Assembly: GCA_947311845.1 (NCBI GenBank)
Contig: CAMZMU010000027.1
Coordinates: forward strand, 32,131,723 to 32,195,722
Direction: 5' to 3'
Source of the DNA: Poa pratensis
Lineage: Eukaryota > Streptophyta > Magnoliopsida > Poales > Poaceae
DNA length: 64,000 nt
The notes beneath the pieces are model-generated. The model worked only from the letters and a program-made list of their open reading frames with translations. It did not search any database and was not told the DNA's origin. Positions 1 to 13,500 of the stretch are shown one piece after another. Within the stretch, counting starts at the first letter, position 1; the number at the start of each line of letters is the position of its first letter. Made by a program: the position numbers and the translations under genes.

Positions 1-574
1 AGCTCGTGCACAAAAAAATACAGACCAGTTGCAGTACCCCACCGCAGCCGTAGACTGCACGGACGTCCGCCGCAGCCCACCGGAGACAGTGCAGCTGCCT
101 CTGGAGGAGTCGATCTGGTCATCCGGAAGTTTGAGCAGTCAAGGCGTCGTTTTCCGCGGGCCAAAGCTATAGCACCCCGATCTACTCATCAGCAGCACTA
201 AACCAAACCATTAGCATACGTAAAGAGCTCAACCACCGCACGCCTTTCGGCTGGCCGGCCCTCGTCCGGCGTCGCTGTCAGGCCCGGCCAGCCCCGCCGC
301 CCCGCCTCTCTCTTTCGGTAGGCAGCCCCGCCGCGGCGTCGCCACCGGCCACCGCCCACTTGCTCCCGCTTTCGGTTTTGGCTCGTTTCCTTCGGGAAAA
401 TATATTGTTCGGCTGCCACCTTTTTCGGCCTCATCATTTGCTCCTCCCGCTGCTGCTAGCCTTAAGCCTGTCAGCCCCCCTTTTTCGGCGTCTGCTCCGA
501 CCATCTTAGGTGCCGCGATCGCAGTCGCAGATCGGGATCTCGCCCGGCGTGCTGATTCTTGGATCATAGGCCAG
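1..574 (+). promoter_or_regulatory. Probable promoter and non-coding first exon of the GTD-binding gene
   Basis: GC-rich leader-like DNA without a convincing plus-strand start codon. It ends at a good splice donor (CCAG|GTTCTA, intron from 575). The next supported exon of the GTD-binding gene opens after a T-rich acceptor at 3689, so 1-574 most likely holds its promoter and a 5' UTR exon. Open frames on the minus strand here (for example 229-567) are composition artefacts. No clear TATA box was seen, so the transcription start is not assigned. Confidence 0.35.
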
Positions 575-1178
575 GTTCTAATTCTATCTAATATTCTTCA
601 TTGCTTAACTCGCTAGCTCATGCTCTGTCGCTCTGAGCTTAGTTTGCTTCTTGGCCTCTTGGGACAGTGTACTGGCAGTTGTGTTGACTCTGTTCCTCTA
701 TTCTTCTTTTTTCAAATCAATGGTTGATTCCTTGATTCTATGCTCATCCTAGTAATCGTTTGGGGATACGCTGCCTAATTTTATGGGGAATTCGGGGTGA
801 TCGGAATTCACCCACCTATACGAGGGAAAGAGGCCTATTAGAATTCAATCCATGATGCTGAATATAACAGTTTTAGCTTTGTACTCGGGTTTTCATCGAT
901 GGAGTTTTGCTGTGCTGTTGACCGAGCTTAGTTGTTTAGATTTGGACAAGCTACAGCTTACTATTGGGATTACTTCTCCTGAATAATTATTCCATGCTTC
1001 TTCAAATTTTGTTTACCCCGAAAACACCTTTTTGTCGTTTGTTTTTGTTGCAGTTCATGTGTGATGCCTTCTTCAACTCATATTCTCTTGGTCCTGTGGG
1101 TTTATTGCCAATTAGCCATTATGGTTGATGCTGGACACTTTATTTTCTGTTATCTAGTGCTTTTCCAACCTGGTAGTC

Positions 1179-2276
1179 CCCTCTCCACGCCGCTCTCGTT
1201 TTGAGAGTCGTATCAAGCTTTTCTTCTCCTCCGCCGGCTCGCTCCCCGTTTCTCTCTCGCAGCGCCGCTGCTTGGGATGGATACGGATGCGCAGCTTGGC
1301 GTGTACATATTAGATGTAGGTTTAGAGTAGTTTTGCCTTCGTGGCGACTGAGGGTACGTTGAAGATCTCCGGCGACCAGATCTTCTTCCCCTTGTTCTTC
1401 CTCTGCTCGGTGGCTCTCCGGTGGTGGCAATCGCGTTGCTGGAGACGCAGAGGGGAGCGGGCATCCCTCCAAATAAGGTCAGCCATGGGTGCTTCGAGGC
1501 GGAGGCGTTGGATCTCCTCCTTTTCGATGCGGTCCCTATCTCTCCAGCGAGGAAGCTCCCATGGTGGGAGCTGGCGCTGCACGAGACCACCGCTCGCCCT
1601 CAGAATAAGATCCAGGTGAACTTCCCCTTCTGCAATCTGTGGCTGCCTCCTCTGGTTCGTGGCAAGGATCTGGAGTCCAACGACGGCTCGTTTCTTCTGC
1701 GGCGGTGGGGTGGAGTTTGCGGTAGCCTCTTCTGTTTTCAGCATTTCTTTGTGCTTTCACTCCCTCCGGCCGGCCGTGGTGGCGAGGGGAGATTGGGTGA
1801 AGCTTCGACGATCTGCAGATCCAGAAGTGGTCTTTTGGGAAATCAAGCTGCTGTTATTAGGTGTTCATCCAGCGCGGACTTGCGATGGTCGTCACCATCT
1901 TGCCCGTGCTCTTCTTGGCTAAAGGAGCCCTCCTCAGCCACATGTCATTGGCTGCTTTTCAACCTCCAGGTGTGATGCCGTTGCGGAGGCCATCTTCTTG
2001 CTCTATCCTGGCGCTTCACAGAGGCGTCCCTCCAAGTGGTGCGTCCCCGACGGCGGCGCAGCTGGCCAGGACGTCGAGCAGAGTTCATCATTGCGGTGGA
2101 GAAGAACCCAGGGACCTGATTGCTTTTCGTATTTTGTTTCTAGGGTTCTTGAAGTAAAAGATCCGGTCCTATGTGTAATTTTCTTTCTTTATCTGGACAG
2201 TGTTGTAATTCTGCCACCGTTGAAATATAGCAGCTAGGTCCTTCGGGACCTTTCCCCTGTTCAAGAAAAAAAAACA
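1179..2276 (+). mobile_element. Short LINE-derived (non-LTR) retroelement in the first intron
   Basis: The segment ends in a typical plant LINE 3' terminus: a C/T-rich tail with the sequence CTTCGGGACCTTTCCCC, then an A-rich tract at about 2264-2274. The octamer TGGTAGTC occurs just before (1171-1178) and just after (2277-2284) and is a plausible short target-site duplication. Open frames inside (such as 1421-1975) match no domain I recognise. At 1.1 kb it lacks endonuclease and reverse transcriptase, so it is a deletion derivative or 5'-truncated copy mobilised in trans. The 5' boundary depends on the short duplication and is uncertain. Confidence 0.5.
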
Positions 2277-2310
2277 TGGTAGTCGGGTTTTCTGTCCTTT
2301 CTCCAGCTAA

Positions 2311-3468
2311 GAGCATCTCCACTCGCGGCGCCCAAACGGCCGCCCAAACGCCTTTGGGGCGTGCCGGACACAAAATCGCCCCCACTCGCGGCGCCCAAAC
2401 GCGAATTCGGTCCGGCGCGGCCCAGTTTTGTGTCCGGCAAGCCCAGCCCACGCCCTCAACTTGGGGAGGCTTGGGGCGGCCCCGGACGGAAGGAAACGCG
2501 ACGCCACGTCGGCTCCCGACGCGCGGGCCACGCCTGGCAGTGAGACAAGGGGCTGCATTAATGCCGGGCGGCATCTCGGTTTCCCAGTCGGGCGCAGCGA
2601 CGCGTCGCTTCGCCTCTGCGACGAGGAAGCGTCTGCGCCACGGCGACGTCAATGCAGGCGAGCCGTTAATGGTGTGGCAGGCGAGCCGTTGGACGGCCGG
2701 AGTTAAGTCGACCTCATCCGTTCGCCTCCCGACCGCTATATAGAGCGGGTTCCTCGCCGTCTCCACCATCTCCATCCCACACCTAGCCATGGCCTCTCCC
2801 CGGCGCGCCGCGGAGGAAGAGAGACGAGCGCAGAGGGAGGCACGTCGTCGCCGCCATGACAGCCAGGTTTGGCAGAGCGCCATGGCTCGCCGCGGCTGGC
2901 CATCCCAGGAGGCAGGCTCGTCGGCCGTCAACGCTCCGCCACCTCCTCCACCGCCTCCTCCGCCACCGGCGAACCAACTCACGGAAGCCGAGGCGCGCGA
3001 GCTCGTCCGCACCAACACGCCGGTGCCGGCGAACTGCGTCCTCCCTGAGGGATGGGCCACGAACCCAGTGCACGTCCCCGTTGCACCCATGCTGGGCCGG
3101 CCGGGCGCGGCTCGACTACGTCGCCTCGTGCATGGGGACGATGGCGCCGGAGCTGCACGACGACCCCAGGTTCGAGCCGAACTCGGCGTACTGGGACAAG
3201 CAGGTCGAGCTCGAGCACGCCTACCGCCTCCACTCCTTCTTCGCCCCCAAGCCGCCTGCGGACTGGCAAGATTTAAATTTGAATGAATTATGTTAGTTTG
3301 AATGAAATTTCAATGAAATATATGCATTTTCGTATCAAAAATTTCATATTTGAATAATATTTGGGCGCCGCGAGTGGAGAGCGAGGGCGCCCAAATGGGC
3401 AAAGTAGTCTGGACGGCGGCCAAAGAGCCTATCCGGACGGCCTTTGGGCGCCGCGAGTGGAGATGCTC
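2311..3468. mobile_element. PIF/Harbinger-type non-autonomous DNA transposon
   Basis: Terminal inverted repeats begin GAGCATCTCCACTCGCGGCG at 2311 and end with the exact reverse complement at 3468. They are flanked by the 3-bp duplication TAA (2308-2310 and 3469-3471), the hallmark of PIF/Harbinger elements. Subterminal copies of the same motif lie near 2381-2400 and 3361-3395. The 1,158-bp body has no transposase, but it holds a TATA-like box (about 2740-2746) and an open frame (2789-3296). It lies within the first intron of the GTD-binding gene. Confidence 0.88.
2789..3296 (+). pseudogene. Unrecognised open frame carried inside the PIF/Harbinger element
   Basis: A frame starts at ATG 2789 about 45 bp after a TATATAG box. 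It encodes an Arg/Glu-rich start, a run of about 12 prolines (near residues 51-62) and a plausible globular part. The likely reading then moves to the next frame near 3105-3115: downstream peptide such as YWDKQVELEHAYRLHSFFAP reads in that frame and ends at 3296. The shift makes this a broken copy or a captured gene fragment. I do not recognise the family. It may be a conserved passenger of this transposon family rather than a host gene. Confidence 0.35.
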
Positions 3469-3776
3469 TAAACTTGGCTTTAGTTCACCAAACACGCCTG
3501 TATCGTTGCAGTGGCATTCCCATCATTATTTTCCCCTTCATTTTCTCAGTGATAGGGCAAAAGTCTTAATCGTATTGAATTCTGATGTCTCTAGTCACTG
3601 AAATTGTTAATTTTATCATGGAGCAGATTAGTTCAAACACTAAAGTGAACTTGTATTTTGCTGATGAACTTTCCTTTTATTTCTTGTAGCAATCCTACAA
3701 CTACCACCACCACCTTTGACTAATCTAAATAGCTTTGGAGCAACTGTTGTGAAGATACGGAGTATACCGTTGGACC

Positions 3777-6729
3777 ATGGGAACAAGGAAGTCGCGCTGT
3801 CCTCGGCGTTGCTCGAGTGGATCTTGATGCTCCTGCTATTCACTGATGCAGTTTACTCCTTCCTGATCACCAGATTTGCCCGTCTCTGCAAGTTACCGGT
3901 CCCTTGTCCGTTCTGTTCAAGGCTAGATCATGTTCTGGGTAACGAGGAACCGTGCTTCTACAGGGAATTGATCTGCAAAACTCACAAGTCAGAGATCTCA
4001 TCTTTGGCCTTCTGCCGCCTCCACCAGAAACTTGCGGGCGCAGAAACTATGTGCGATGGATGCAGCAGCAGCTCACTTGGTCCAAAAGAGAAACTAGACA
4101 ACAATGACAACACACTCGAGCCCATGTCAGATGTCGATGTGTTCAATAGTACTGGTGGAGATGCTGCTAGAATGTGTTCATGCTGTTCACGGCATTGTGA
4201 ACAACGAAATGTATCATTGTTCTCTCGAAAGAGTAGAGAGCTCAAACCTGCTAACTCGCCAAAGATTTGTGCAGATTATTCTGTATCATGGCAAGCGGAT
4301 GAGTCTTTGGAAACCAAAGACATTTGCCACCAGGGTGATGATACATCTCATGAGAGATACAGTGCTCTACAGATGACATCTGACTCAGAGGCTGAGGCTC
4401 CTTGTGCTGATGATGATGACACAGATTCTCGCCCTCATGGTGCTTATGACATCAAAAAAGACTTGCACGAAGATGCAGTTGTTGAGATACCAGTTCTTCC
4501 ACCCCCTGAGGTGGTCAAGCCATCTGAAACAAATGTTCAGAAAGAACAAAAATTGACTGACTCCGGTGATATATCGTTAGCATATCCTGTTCTGGATGAT
4601 AATCTTGGCAGTTTAATTAATGGGAGCCAAATGGAAGCAAAGGATGTCTCATCCAGACAAGCGACAGCACAGCATGACCCTCCAATTGCCATCGAAGAGT
4701 TATATCTGGAAGGTAAAAATCAATTTCCCAAACAGGGATGCCTCCCACTTCCGCTTCTTTTTTAATTGACAGATCCTGTAATAGCATGGATGATTGTGCA
4801 GATGCCACTGTTCCCCATATTCCAGTTGCGTCATGCCAAAGGACAAGTGGCAGCAGCATCAATCCATATACATCTCAATTCACAATATTAGAACAACACT
4901 ATGCTGTCTCAGGGGACAAATATATAAAGGGTATGATATCATAATAATAATCCATAACCAAATGAATGATATTTGTTTCTATTCGTCTAACAAGGAAATA
5001 CTGATGATTCAGAAGAAGCTCACAGGCCAGAAAGTACTGTTAGTATATCGAGTGGTGTGTTTCACCAGGGAACGACATTAGCTACTAATCTAGGTACAAG
5101 TGAAACAGTAGCCAGTGACTCTCACTATGTTGCTTCAGAAGATACACATCTGAAAGGTTGATTAGTTTTGACTCTTTCTCACTGTAGATTCGCATATCTA
5201 TCTTAATGAACCTCATGATTCTTTTCTGCTCTCTCTTTCAGATAACTTAAGGGATATCCACGTTTCACAGGTTAGTGCCGATTCAGAAACTCTCGCTGAA
5301 GTTGAAGATAATCCTAAGGAAGCTGAACCCATTGGTGATACGAGAATAGATGAACTGATAGCCCAAGATCCTTCAAATTCAGCTACCAAAGATTTGATAA
5401 CAAAAGGTTTGTTGATTGTACCTTACCTCCAGCACTGATTTAAAATCTGGTCCTTATATTTAACCATTTTGCTTAGATTTTGCGGAAGAGGTTCATATTC
5501 CACCAGCTGCTGTTAGATCAAGTGGTGAAGTATCTCAAGGTCTTGATGCCATTGAGGAACATCCCCAAACAAGTGAAACCGTTAGTGAACGGAGACCATC
5601 TCTTAGCACTCAGATTAGCATGAATGAAGCCTACAATCTAGCCATTGGTATGAAGAGTAGTTTCCCATCCCCAACCTTGACTGATGTGATTCTTGGAAAC
5701 GGCTCTTCATCTAGTGTAAATGGAGAATTAAGGCTACTGCTATCACAGCTTTCAGCTTCCAGGGGGCTTGAGGCAACTTGGTTTGACCCAGGCCCTAGCC
5801 CACGCACATATGGGCGTGGAGATGATTTGATAGTGCAGAACATAACAAAAAGAATTTCAATCGAGAGAAATGTTTCTGGTTTGGAATCACTGGATGGAAG
5901 CATTGTTAGTGAGATGGAAGGTGAAAGCTCCATCGACCGGTTGAGACGACAGATTGATCTAGACCGGAAATCCATACACCTCCTCTGCAGGGAGCTGGAA
6001 GAAGAGAGGAATGCTGCAGCCATTGCTGCAAGTCAAGCGTTGGCTATGATCACCAGGCTGCAGGATGAGAAGGCTGCGATGCAGATGGAAGCTTCGCATT
6101 ACCAGCGGATGATGGAAGAGCAAGCAGAGTATGATAGTGAAGCGCTTGCAGAAGCTAACGAGCTGCTTGCTCAAAGGGAACAAGAAGTAGAGGAATTGGA
6201 AGCTGAGCTTGAAAACTACAGGACACGGTTTGGAGGCAGAGGGCCACCTAAGAAACAAGACAATCAGCTCCTGTTTGAAGAACAAAGCACCAGCACGACT
6301 TTGCTTGAAGATGAAAGGGCATACATATCAGAATGTTTGAGGAAGCTGGAGAAGAAGCTTCACTTGTACTCCAACAATAGTACTACAGATTTATCAAATT
6401 CAGATGTTATAGAGGATGTGCTTATCAACAAAATGCCTGTTTTAGACGACGACTCCCTATGTTGTCAAAAGAGCTCAAGGGAGACACATGACCCTATTCT
6501 CTTGGCTAAGGAAGGCCACTCTTCGAGAATGAACGGGGAGGTTGATGTATCCACATTTCAAGACGAAATCTCAAGCTTGCATAAAAGATTGAAGATGCTA
6601 GAAGGAGACCGCGACTTTCTTGAACACAGCATAAACTCGCTAAAGAATGGCAAAGAAGGTGCACAGTTCATAAGGGAAATAGCTTGCAACCTCAGAGAAC
6701 TCCGAGCTGTTGCCATCAACAGCAAATAG
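3777..6729 (+). CDS. GTD-binding domain (DUF593) protein, myosin-binding (MyoB) type
   Basis: Five coding exons are supported: 3777-4712, 4802-4930, 4995-5156, 5242-5406 and 5477-6729, all with GT-AG introns in phase 1. The product, about 881 residues, has an N-terminal membrane segment (about residues 10-35), then a Cys-rich patch with CPFCSRLDH. A long acidic linker follows, and then the coiled-coil GTD-binding domain (about residues 613-715, containing IDRLRRQIDLDRKSIHLLCR). Family knowledge: MyoB proteins are vesicle-anchored receptors that bind the globular tail of myosin XI and support cytoplasmic streaming. ATG 3777 (CCATGGG, good Kozak context) is chosen although one base seems to be missing near 3791-3798. 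Without a missing base the first in-frame ATG is 3827, inside the membrane segment. The total length is a multiple of three once one base is added. Confidence 0.82.
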
Positions 6730-7571
6730 CATGCCCCAACTTGGATTCAACATGTTCATGCAAAACATGTATGTGCAGCAGGTTTCCACGGTCCCACCCA
6801 ACATGTAAATTGTATATTTGTTACCTCAAAAGGAAAGAAATTGTTGTTAGGCTGCCACATCTAGGAACTTTGTTCGTAGTTCCTGAAGGATTTAAAAAAA
6901 ACTAGCAAGTACACAAGGCATGTATTTTGTTTTCTTTAGGCGAGGAGTGGGTTTGTCTTGGATAGTATAGTAATGAGTCACACAACATACAAAGTTAGTA
7001 ATATTTTTTTGATAAACAGTGATCAATACTTGTGAGTGAACAGGAAGTGTGTGCATATTTACCTGGTCGAAAATTGTGACTTGTCATTTCCACAGTATCG
7101 GCAATTCTGCGTTTCTTCTCCATGCTCCATTACCCTGGCGTCCAGTAATCCAGCACAGGTGCTGCATCACATCAACTATTTCCCTTCATTGCTGACAGCT
7201 CTCTGCAATGAAAAACCCCCAAAGACGTCCACATTGCAAGCGAAGTCTAAGTTCCCACACGCATGGGCGATGGAGTAACCAGCTGTATACCCCCACACGC
7301 TTGATTTGTTAGCTGCGTTTCTATACACCCAACACAGCAAAAAGAAAAGCGAAGAAGATAGAAGCACTCAGCAGGTAATTAAGAGACTAACTGCAACACT
7401 CCACACAATGTATCCTTTCTTTGCCCCTTTGAATTGAGAAGTTACAATTGAAGACCATGGCAAACCTTTGACCTGGAGCCATGGCCTATTACAACTTACA
7501 AGCAGCAGCATTTTCGATTGTGCACAAACATCACCATTGGCCGTTAGCACGGCGGTACAGGTATTCCTCAT
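6730..7571. other. Convergent 3' UTR region
   Basis: This lies between the stop codon of the plus-strand GTD-binding gene and the stop codon of the minus-strand TRAF1-like gene. It should hold both 3' UTRs and polyadenylation sites. No ORF, transposon or RNA gene was recognised. The two transcripts may overlap at their 3' ends. Confidence 0.5.
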
Positions 7572-10500
7572 TCACTCTCCGCTCGCATAATTGGTGTAGT
7601 CCCCCATCTGCTGTGAAAATCCATTTGAGTTAACTCCAGGATTCACCATTGGATTAGGATAGTTATATAGCCCTGGCTTCGGTGAAATAGAGTCCACCCT
7701 TCCACTCGAAAAGCACCCAACGTGGAAAACTGCCCTTCTCTCAGCCTGTGTAGAGCACTCAGCCTGTCATGGGCCCCTGGGTAACCCTCGTCGTAGTAAT
7801 GCTCGGTCAAGTTCAACCGGCCAGAACTACTTAAAGAAGCCATGTCAGCCTCTGCTAAGTTGCCTCTTGGAGAAAATGGCAAGCCAAATGTCTGGTATTC
7901 GTGGAGGGGAGGCTCTGCCATGCTCACATTGCTTTGTTCCTCCTCAAGTAAGTCATTGATGATGTCAAGATGCGGGAACTCTTCACCCACTGAACCCTGC
8001 AGCTGGTGTGAGCCAAAATTTGCAGGTATCTCCCTCTGGAACTGCCTATGCTCAATTCCCCCAAATCTGCCTTGTTTTTCTGTTCCACTGTTGTTTGCTT
8101 CCTGATATGAATTATCATTCCATGGGCATATGCGCGCATCACCATTGGTCATCTGTTGATATGGAGTATCATTCCTCCACATGTGTTTGTTACCATCATT
8201 GTCACCTTTCCATGGGTGCCAGTTATCAAGAGATCCTAATTTGCCATGCCCAGACATGAATCCTTGATTAGCAGGTAACTGGTCATTCCTTCCAACAGGA
8301 GGCAACATGACAGATGTCATCGATGCATATGCTGATAGTGGCTGTGGAAGTGCATTGCTTTGGCCTAGAGAAGTTACCTTATCAAGACTTGACAAGTTTG
8401 TATCAAGACTACCATTTCCAATGATGGCATTTCGGTAGGTCTGTGGTACATAACTTGGGACAGGAGGGGAGGGCTCGTTGGTGGCTCGTCTAGCCACAGT
8501 AAATGAACGTGACTGCAACGGGGGAACTTGAACTGCAGATGTAGGTGGTAAAGTTGACCTTGGTGCCTGGAACAGAGGAGCACTTGAAGGCCTTGATGCT
8601 GCAGGAGTTCGTGGGACAGAATTGACAGCAATCTTTTTAGGAACTGTAATTTTGTGAGCTTCTAAATTAGATACCAGAGGCAACTGCCGTGGTACTGCGT
8701 TAAGTGGCACAACCTTATCAACCTGAGGCGCAGGTGATTTTGGCAGAACTGGAACAGCTTTAGCAACTTTTTCAACCTGTGGTGCAGGTGACTTCGGGGG
8801 AACTGGAGTAGCTTTAGTAACCCTGCCAGCCTGAGGTGCAGATGGTTTTGGGGGAGCTGGAATAGGAGCAAACCGTGCTGCAGGTGATTTGGAGGTAGCT
8901 GGAATAGATATCTTAACTAGCGACGTGCTTGATGTAAGTGTGGCAGCTTTATCAACTGGCAGCGATCTTGAGGTGACTGGAGGAGTTCTACCAATTTTCA
9001 AATTCAAACTTGAAACATGTTCTTTGCACAAAGCTGGTTCGACCTTACTTGGTGTGGGAGCAACAATAGGTCCAGATTCTGTGCTTATCCTGGTGTTTGG
9101 TATTGCTGGAAGGGCTCCATTCACACTATCGGTGGCTACAGGTTTTGACTTACTAGGTGGTGCACACATACATGCATCAGGACTAGTTACCAACGGTTGC
9201 TCTGGGTTCTTCAGAACATTAGGGTTCTTTTCCAAAGAACTGGATGAGGATGATGAGAATGCTGCCTCAGCTGCTGCTTTCTTCTCCAAATGAGCCTTGA
9301 GTAGTTTTCTGCCCTCAATTTCCTTCTGAAACATGTATAAAAGGAAACAGATTCAACAACCTTTTGCGGTACAAAAACAGAGTAAAGAAACAAGTGCACA
9401 GATAGTGGATGTGTTACAGCAGAGAAAATGGTTAAATACGTTCGAATCTTACTATGAAACTATAGAATAATTTTAAACGATATTCTGACTCAACAAGTGA
9501 ATCACAACAAAGCACTACCTCAAAAAGGGAAAAAATTATACGCCTTATATTTTGAAATAGATTTTCCAGATGCAGAAATTCCATTAGATGTGAATAGTAC
9601 AGAAAAAGATGAAGCACAGACAGTCATCAAAGATATGCATCGGTAAACACGTAAAACATGACGAGTTTAGCAGATCTGTGGCATCCTGACCCTCCATCCT
9701 TTCTAAGTGGAGGCTAAAATTTGAAGTTAAACCCTCTCTCATATCAAGGATCAAGCTTTGTTCTTAATTCTTAACTAGCTCAGTCAATAAGCGGATTAAT
9801 TATGTTTGAATGCTCAACAAGATCTATTGCATTTAGTAGTGTTGAGTAAAATGGTTATCTTGAAGAGCTTATGCAATTTTCTCGTGACATGAATTTAACA
9901 TGTATACTGGCTAGTTTTGTTCCAAAATATGGACGCAGTCCATGCTATCCATGCATACAGAGAAAAGAGGAGGTTCCAAGAGTATTACAAGCCTGGCAAA
10001 AACATATTTGCAATATTTACTATCTAATAAATGGGAATTAGGGAGCTGCCATCCACGCCTTCCGCCACCCACATTGCTAAAAACGTCTAATGAAAAATTA
10101 AAACTTAAGTAACTAAAATTACAATTTAGCTCCCCCAGAAACTAACTCAACCACATCCTAAAAATCTCTCTAAAAGTAATGAAGCATGCCCCAGTGCAGA
10201 GCATGACGCTAAGCAACAAACAAAACTTAATGTGATCGATTATGTTTTCCTTGATCATAGAAAAGCACGACATTTTAGCTAGTATAATAGAAACATCAGT
10301 TCTGGTTTATGTTGTTGCAACTGAGTTGTGTAACAATCCAAATTCCGGCGCATAGTTGCAATCATAGCAAACATGTTGCTAATAACATTAAACTACCAAT
10401 TGCCTCCAGATAACAAGATTACAAGTTTATGGTTAGCAATCTGTTTCATCAAAACTGGGTAATAATGGAATAATTAAGATGACCATTTGAACAAGTAGGG

Positions 10501-13500
10501 TAAGGTCAGGGAATACTAAAAACCAGATCAGAAAGAATGCACAACACAATATAAAAGAGTAATCTGACCTCATGTAAGCGTTGCCCGAGCTTCTGAAGCC
10601 TATCTTTTAAGGTGAGTAGGACAGTCTCCTGGTCAAGCTTTGGTGCCGGTCCACAGCCAGATGTACTGCGGTCTGAACCACTAGCAGTGCTTGAGGGAAG
10701 ATCATCCTTATCTTTGGCAATGCCCATGCTACTTATGACCCTGCGCTGAGTTTTCCCTCTGTACAAAGATTGAAAGATACAATTAAAGACGTTCAGATGC
10801 CATGCCAAGAGAAACAATAAAAAAACTGAGATGAAGTGCTAACCAACCTGAGACAAGTTGATATTCGACTTGAATTGTCTAGCAAGTTATCACTTTTCCC
10901 TTGCAAAATGGCCATAGTACCAGATCCCGATGAACATGACAATGACTTGTTCTCCACAATACAGTTCTTCCCAGTAGACACATTTTCCATCTCAATGCCA
11001 ACATCATTCATCCCATCCACAGGTTGTAAATTTTTTGCACCAGCTTGACATGCCTCAGCTGATCCGTCTAAATTATCTGACACGTCTGATGCACCTTCTT
11101 CGAGGTATCAACTTTCATGGCCGCTTGTCCTGCGCGCTTAGAGTCCTCCGTATCATGAATGGTGCTTTCATCTTTATCCTTTTCTGGAAAAGTTGAATCA
11201 AATTTTTCCTCTCTATCCTTGTCTTTAACCTTCCGATTGTTCTTCTTTTGTTTGGCCTGAGAATCGTAATTCAAGATTAGGTAAGTGAAAAAATTCCGAC
11301 TAACTAAAGAAGTGATGAGGCAGCACGTAGGTCATAAATAAGAACACCAACACTGAAGCAAAAACTTTAAGTGAAGTATCAAGCTCAACCTAATATGGTA
11401 CTATAAACGGTGATCCTGACATGCGACCCATCTAGTAATATGCACTTCACAGTGCAAATGACAAATTCACAGTGCAAACTTTTGCTCATTCCCTCCTCGG
11501 AGGTTGTAACTGAAACAATTCTATCTGTTCAATGAAAAGAAACGCAAGAGCTCGAAAAAAACTTTTTTAAAGACTACACCATAGCGTACACGTCTATATT
11601 AAGATGTAAGGATAGCGTACAGAGACGAGTACAAAAACAGACGCATACCGAGAGGATACAGCTGCCTCCACCAACATACAGAAAAGGCCCACGACCTCGC
11701 TATCCTCGCCAAGACAACCTAACCTACACAAAAGTAGGACCTTCTCCTACCCGCCAGCATGAAGCCGAGATCCGTCACATCTCCGAAGGCCACGAGGGCG
11801 TCTGGATCTGAGGCAGACCAGCAAGCATGTCGGCGGGAGGGCACGCCTCCAAGGACTCTCTAGCGGCTAGGGTTTCTTGTGTCGAGGGAATGGAAGAACT
11901 GAGTTAACACTAAAAGCTCACTTGTTGATGTTTTATGGGGGTTTTTTCCGAAAGAAAATGTTTTACGGTTCATCGAAAATAGGTACATACCAGGAGGCAG
12001 CAAATTTTAACTCAGGAACTGGGAAAACTTTTTTTTTAGTTTCATATTCCAGTGAGCAAATACTGTTGATATCGATCAGTTCCCACCATGAAGCACTACT
12101 GGCCGCTTTTTGGTAACAGGGCAGAAGGGATGGTGAGCACAACCAAAGCAACCATACAGCAAGCCAACCAAAAAGGTTACAGGAGTGAATAACAAGAACA
12201 ATCATTCAAAGAATCCTAACCATAATTTTCCATTCAATATATTCAAGTAGTTGGACATTCTTCCAGTTCAAACTTGTTCAAGAAAACTAAAACTAAGGAA
12301 AGCTGTCACCATCTCACCCTGCTACCAGCTACAGATCATTCAATGCAAGGAATTCTTATGAACCAATTTCAATGCAAGAAATTAAGACAAAAGGGCAGGT
12401 TTGGTGAACCAAATTAAGAACGCGACCTGTTTTTTCTTTGCACGCTTCTCCTTTTCAGTGATACTGCCTCGTTTCCCCTTCATCTCATTTTCAAGGAGCC
12501 CAGCTTCTTCCTCTTCACGAATCAGCTCTTCTTGCCTCTTCAAAGCAACAGCTTCTTGATAAGCGACCTCAATCCCACTAACACAAAAACAAAACATAAG
12601 GAACAATGCATAACATGAAAGAGTATCTAGTACCTAGCAAAGATTACAGTCTGTATCATTATATTTCTATGCAGAACTGAAGGACAAGCTCAAACTTCGT
12701 GTAAAAAGCAATTCATTCAGCTCCCTCAGATTTTAAGGGTGCATATTTCAATGTTAAGCAGGAAATCATTGAAAAATTTCATGATTACTTAGCAATCATA
12801 TCACTTGAAGGTGCATGTTCGATGCAAAACAGCAGGAAATCATTGAACAATTTCAAAGTTACTCGGCAATGTAACAACCTTAATGCAGGGATGACATGAA
12901 TCATCCCGTTGATCAAGGACTACACAGAATATGGTACTCTAAATGGTCGACCAAATTAATGATATCTACCCAGTAACCCAATCAGGCAGAGGTCATAAAT
13001 AGTCGACCAAATTTATGATATCTAACAAGTAACCCAATCAGGGAGAGGTAACAAGATGAGAATAAATAAAGTTTTTACCTAAATATATGAGATAGAACAA
13101 ATGTTTCAAGTATCTTCTGACCAAACACAGTTAGGCGCTTTTCTTCATGCTCAATTGAAACTTTAACTTCTCCAGAACTACCATCCTAGAAAGATGATAA
13201 CAATGAAAACTTAGCAGCACGATAAGATACTGCAGAAAATATGTAATGCTTGCAACCATCTGACTCAATACAACGAACTAGCCCAGTAATGAGCTTGTCC
13301 GTCTGAATGAACAATCTCGCTCTCGCTCCAACTGCCAGAAAGCCCAGATAACTGAGTTTGTAATGCAGTAACAAATAAGAATATATTGGGGTAGTCTCTA
13401 CATTTAAAAGTGACGTGATGCAAATGCTGGGGGCTTAATAATCTAACCAAATAATTGCACTTAGGTATCACCAAACTGAATTGTGGCGAAATATCAAACT

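Noticed and set aside
2140..3090. 316-codon minus-strand frame across LINE and Harbinger sequence
   Set aside because: It spans two unrelated transposons and includes glycine runs antisense to the proline run.
3716..3826. Upstream start of the GTD-binding frame at 3716
   Set aside because: The codon there is TTG, which is not a credible plant start. The frame merely runs back into the splice acceptor.
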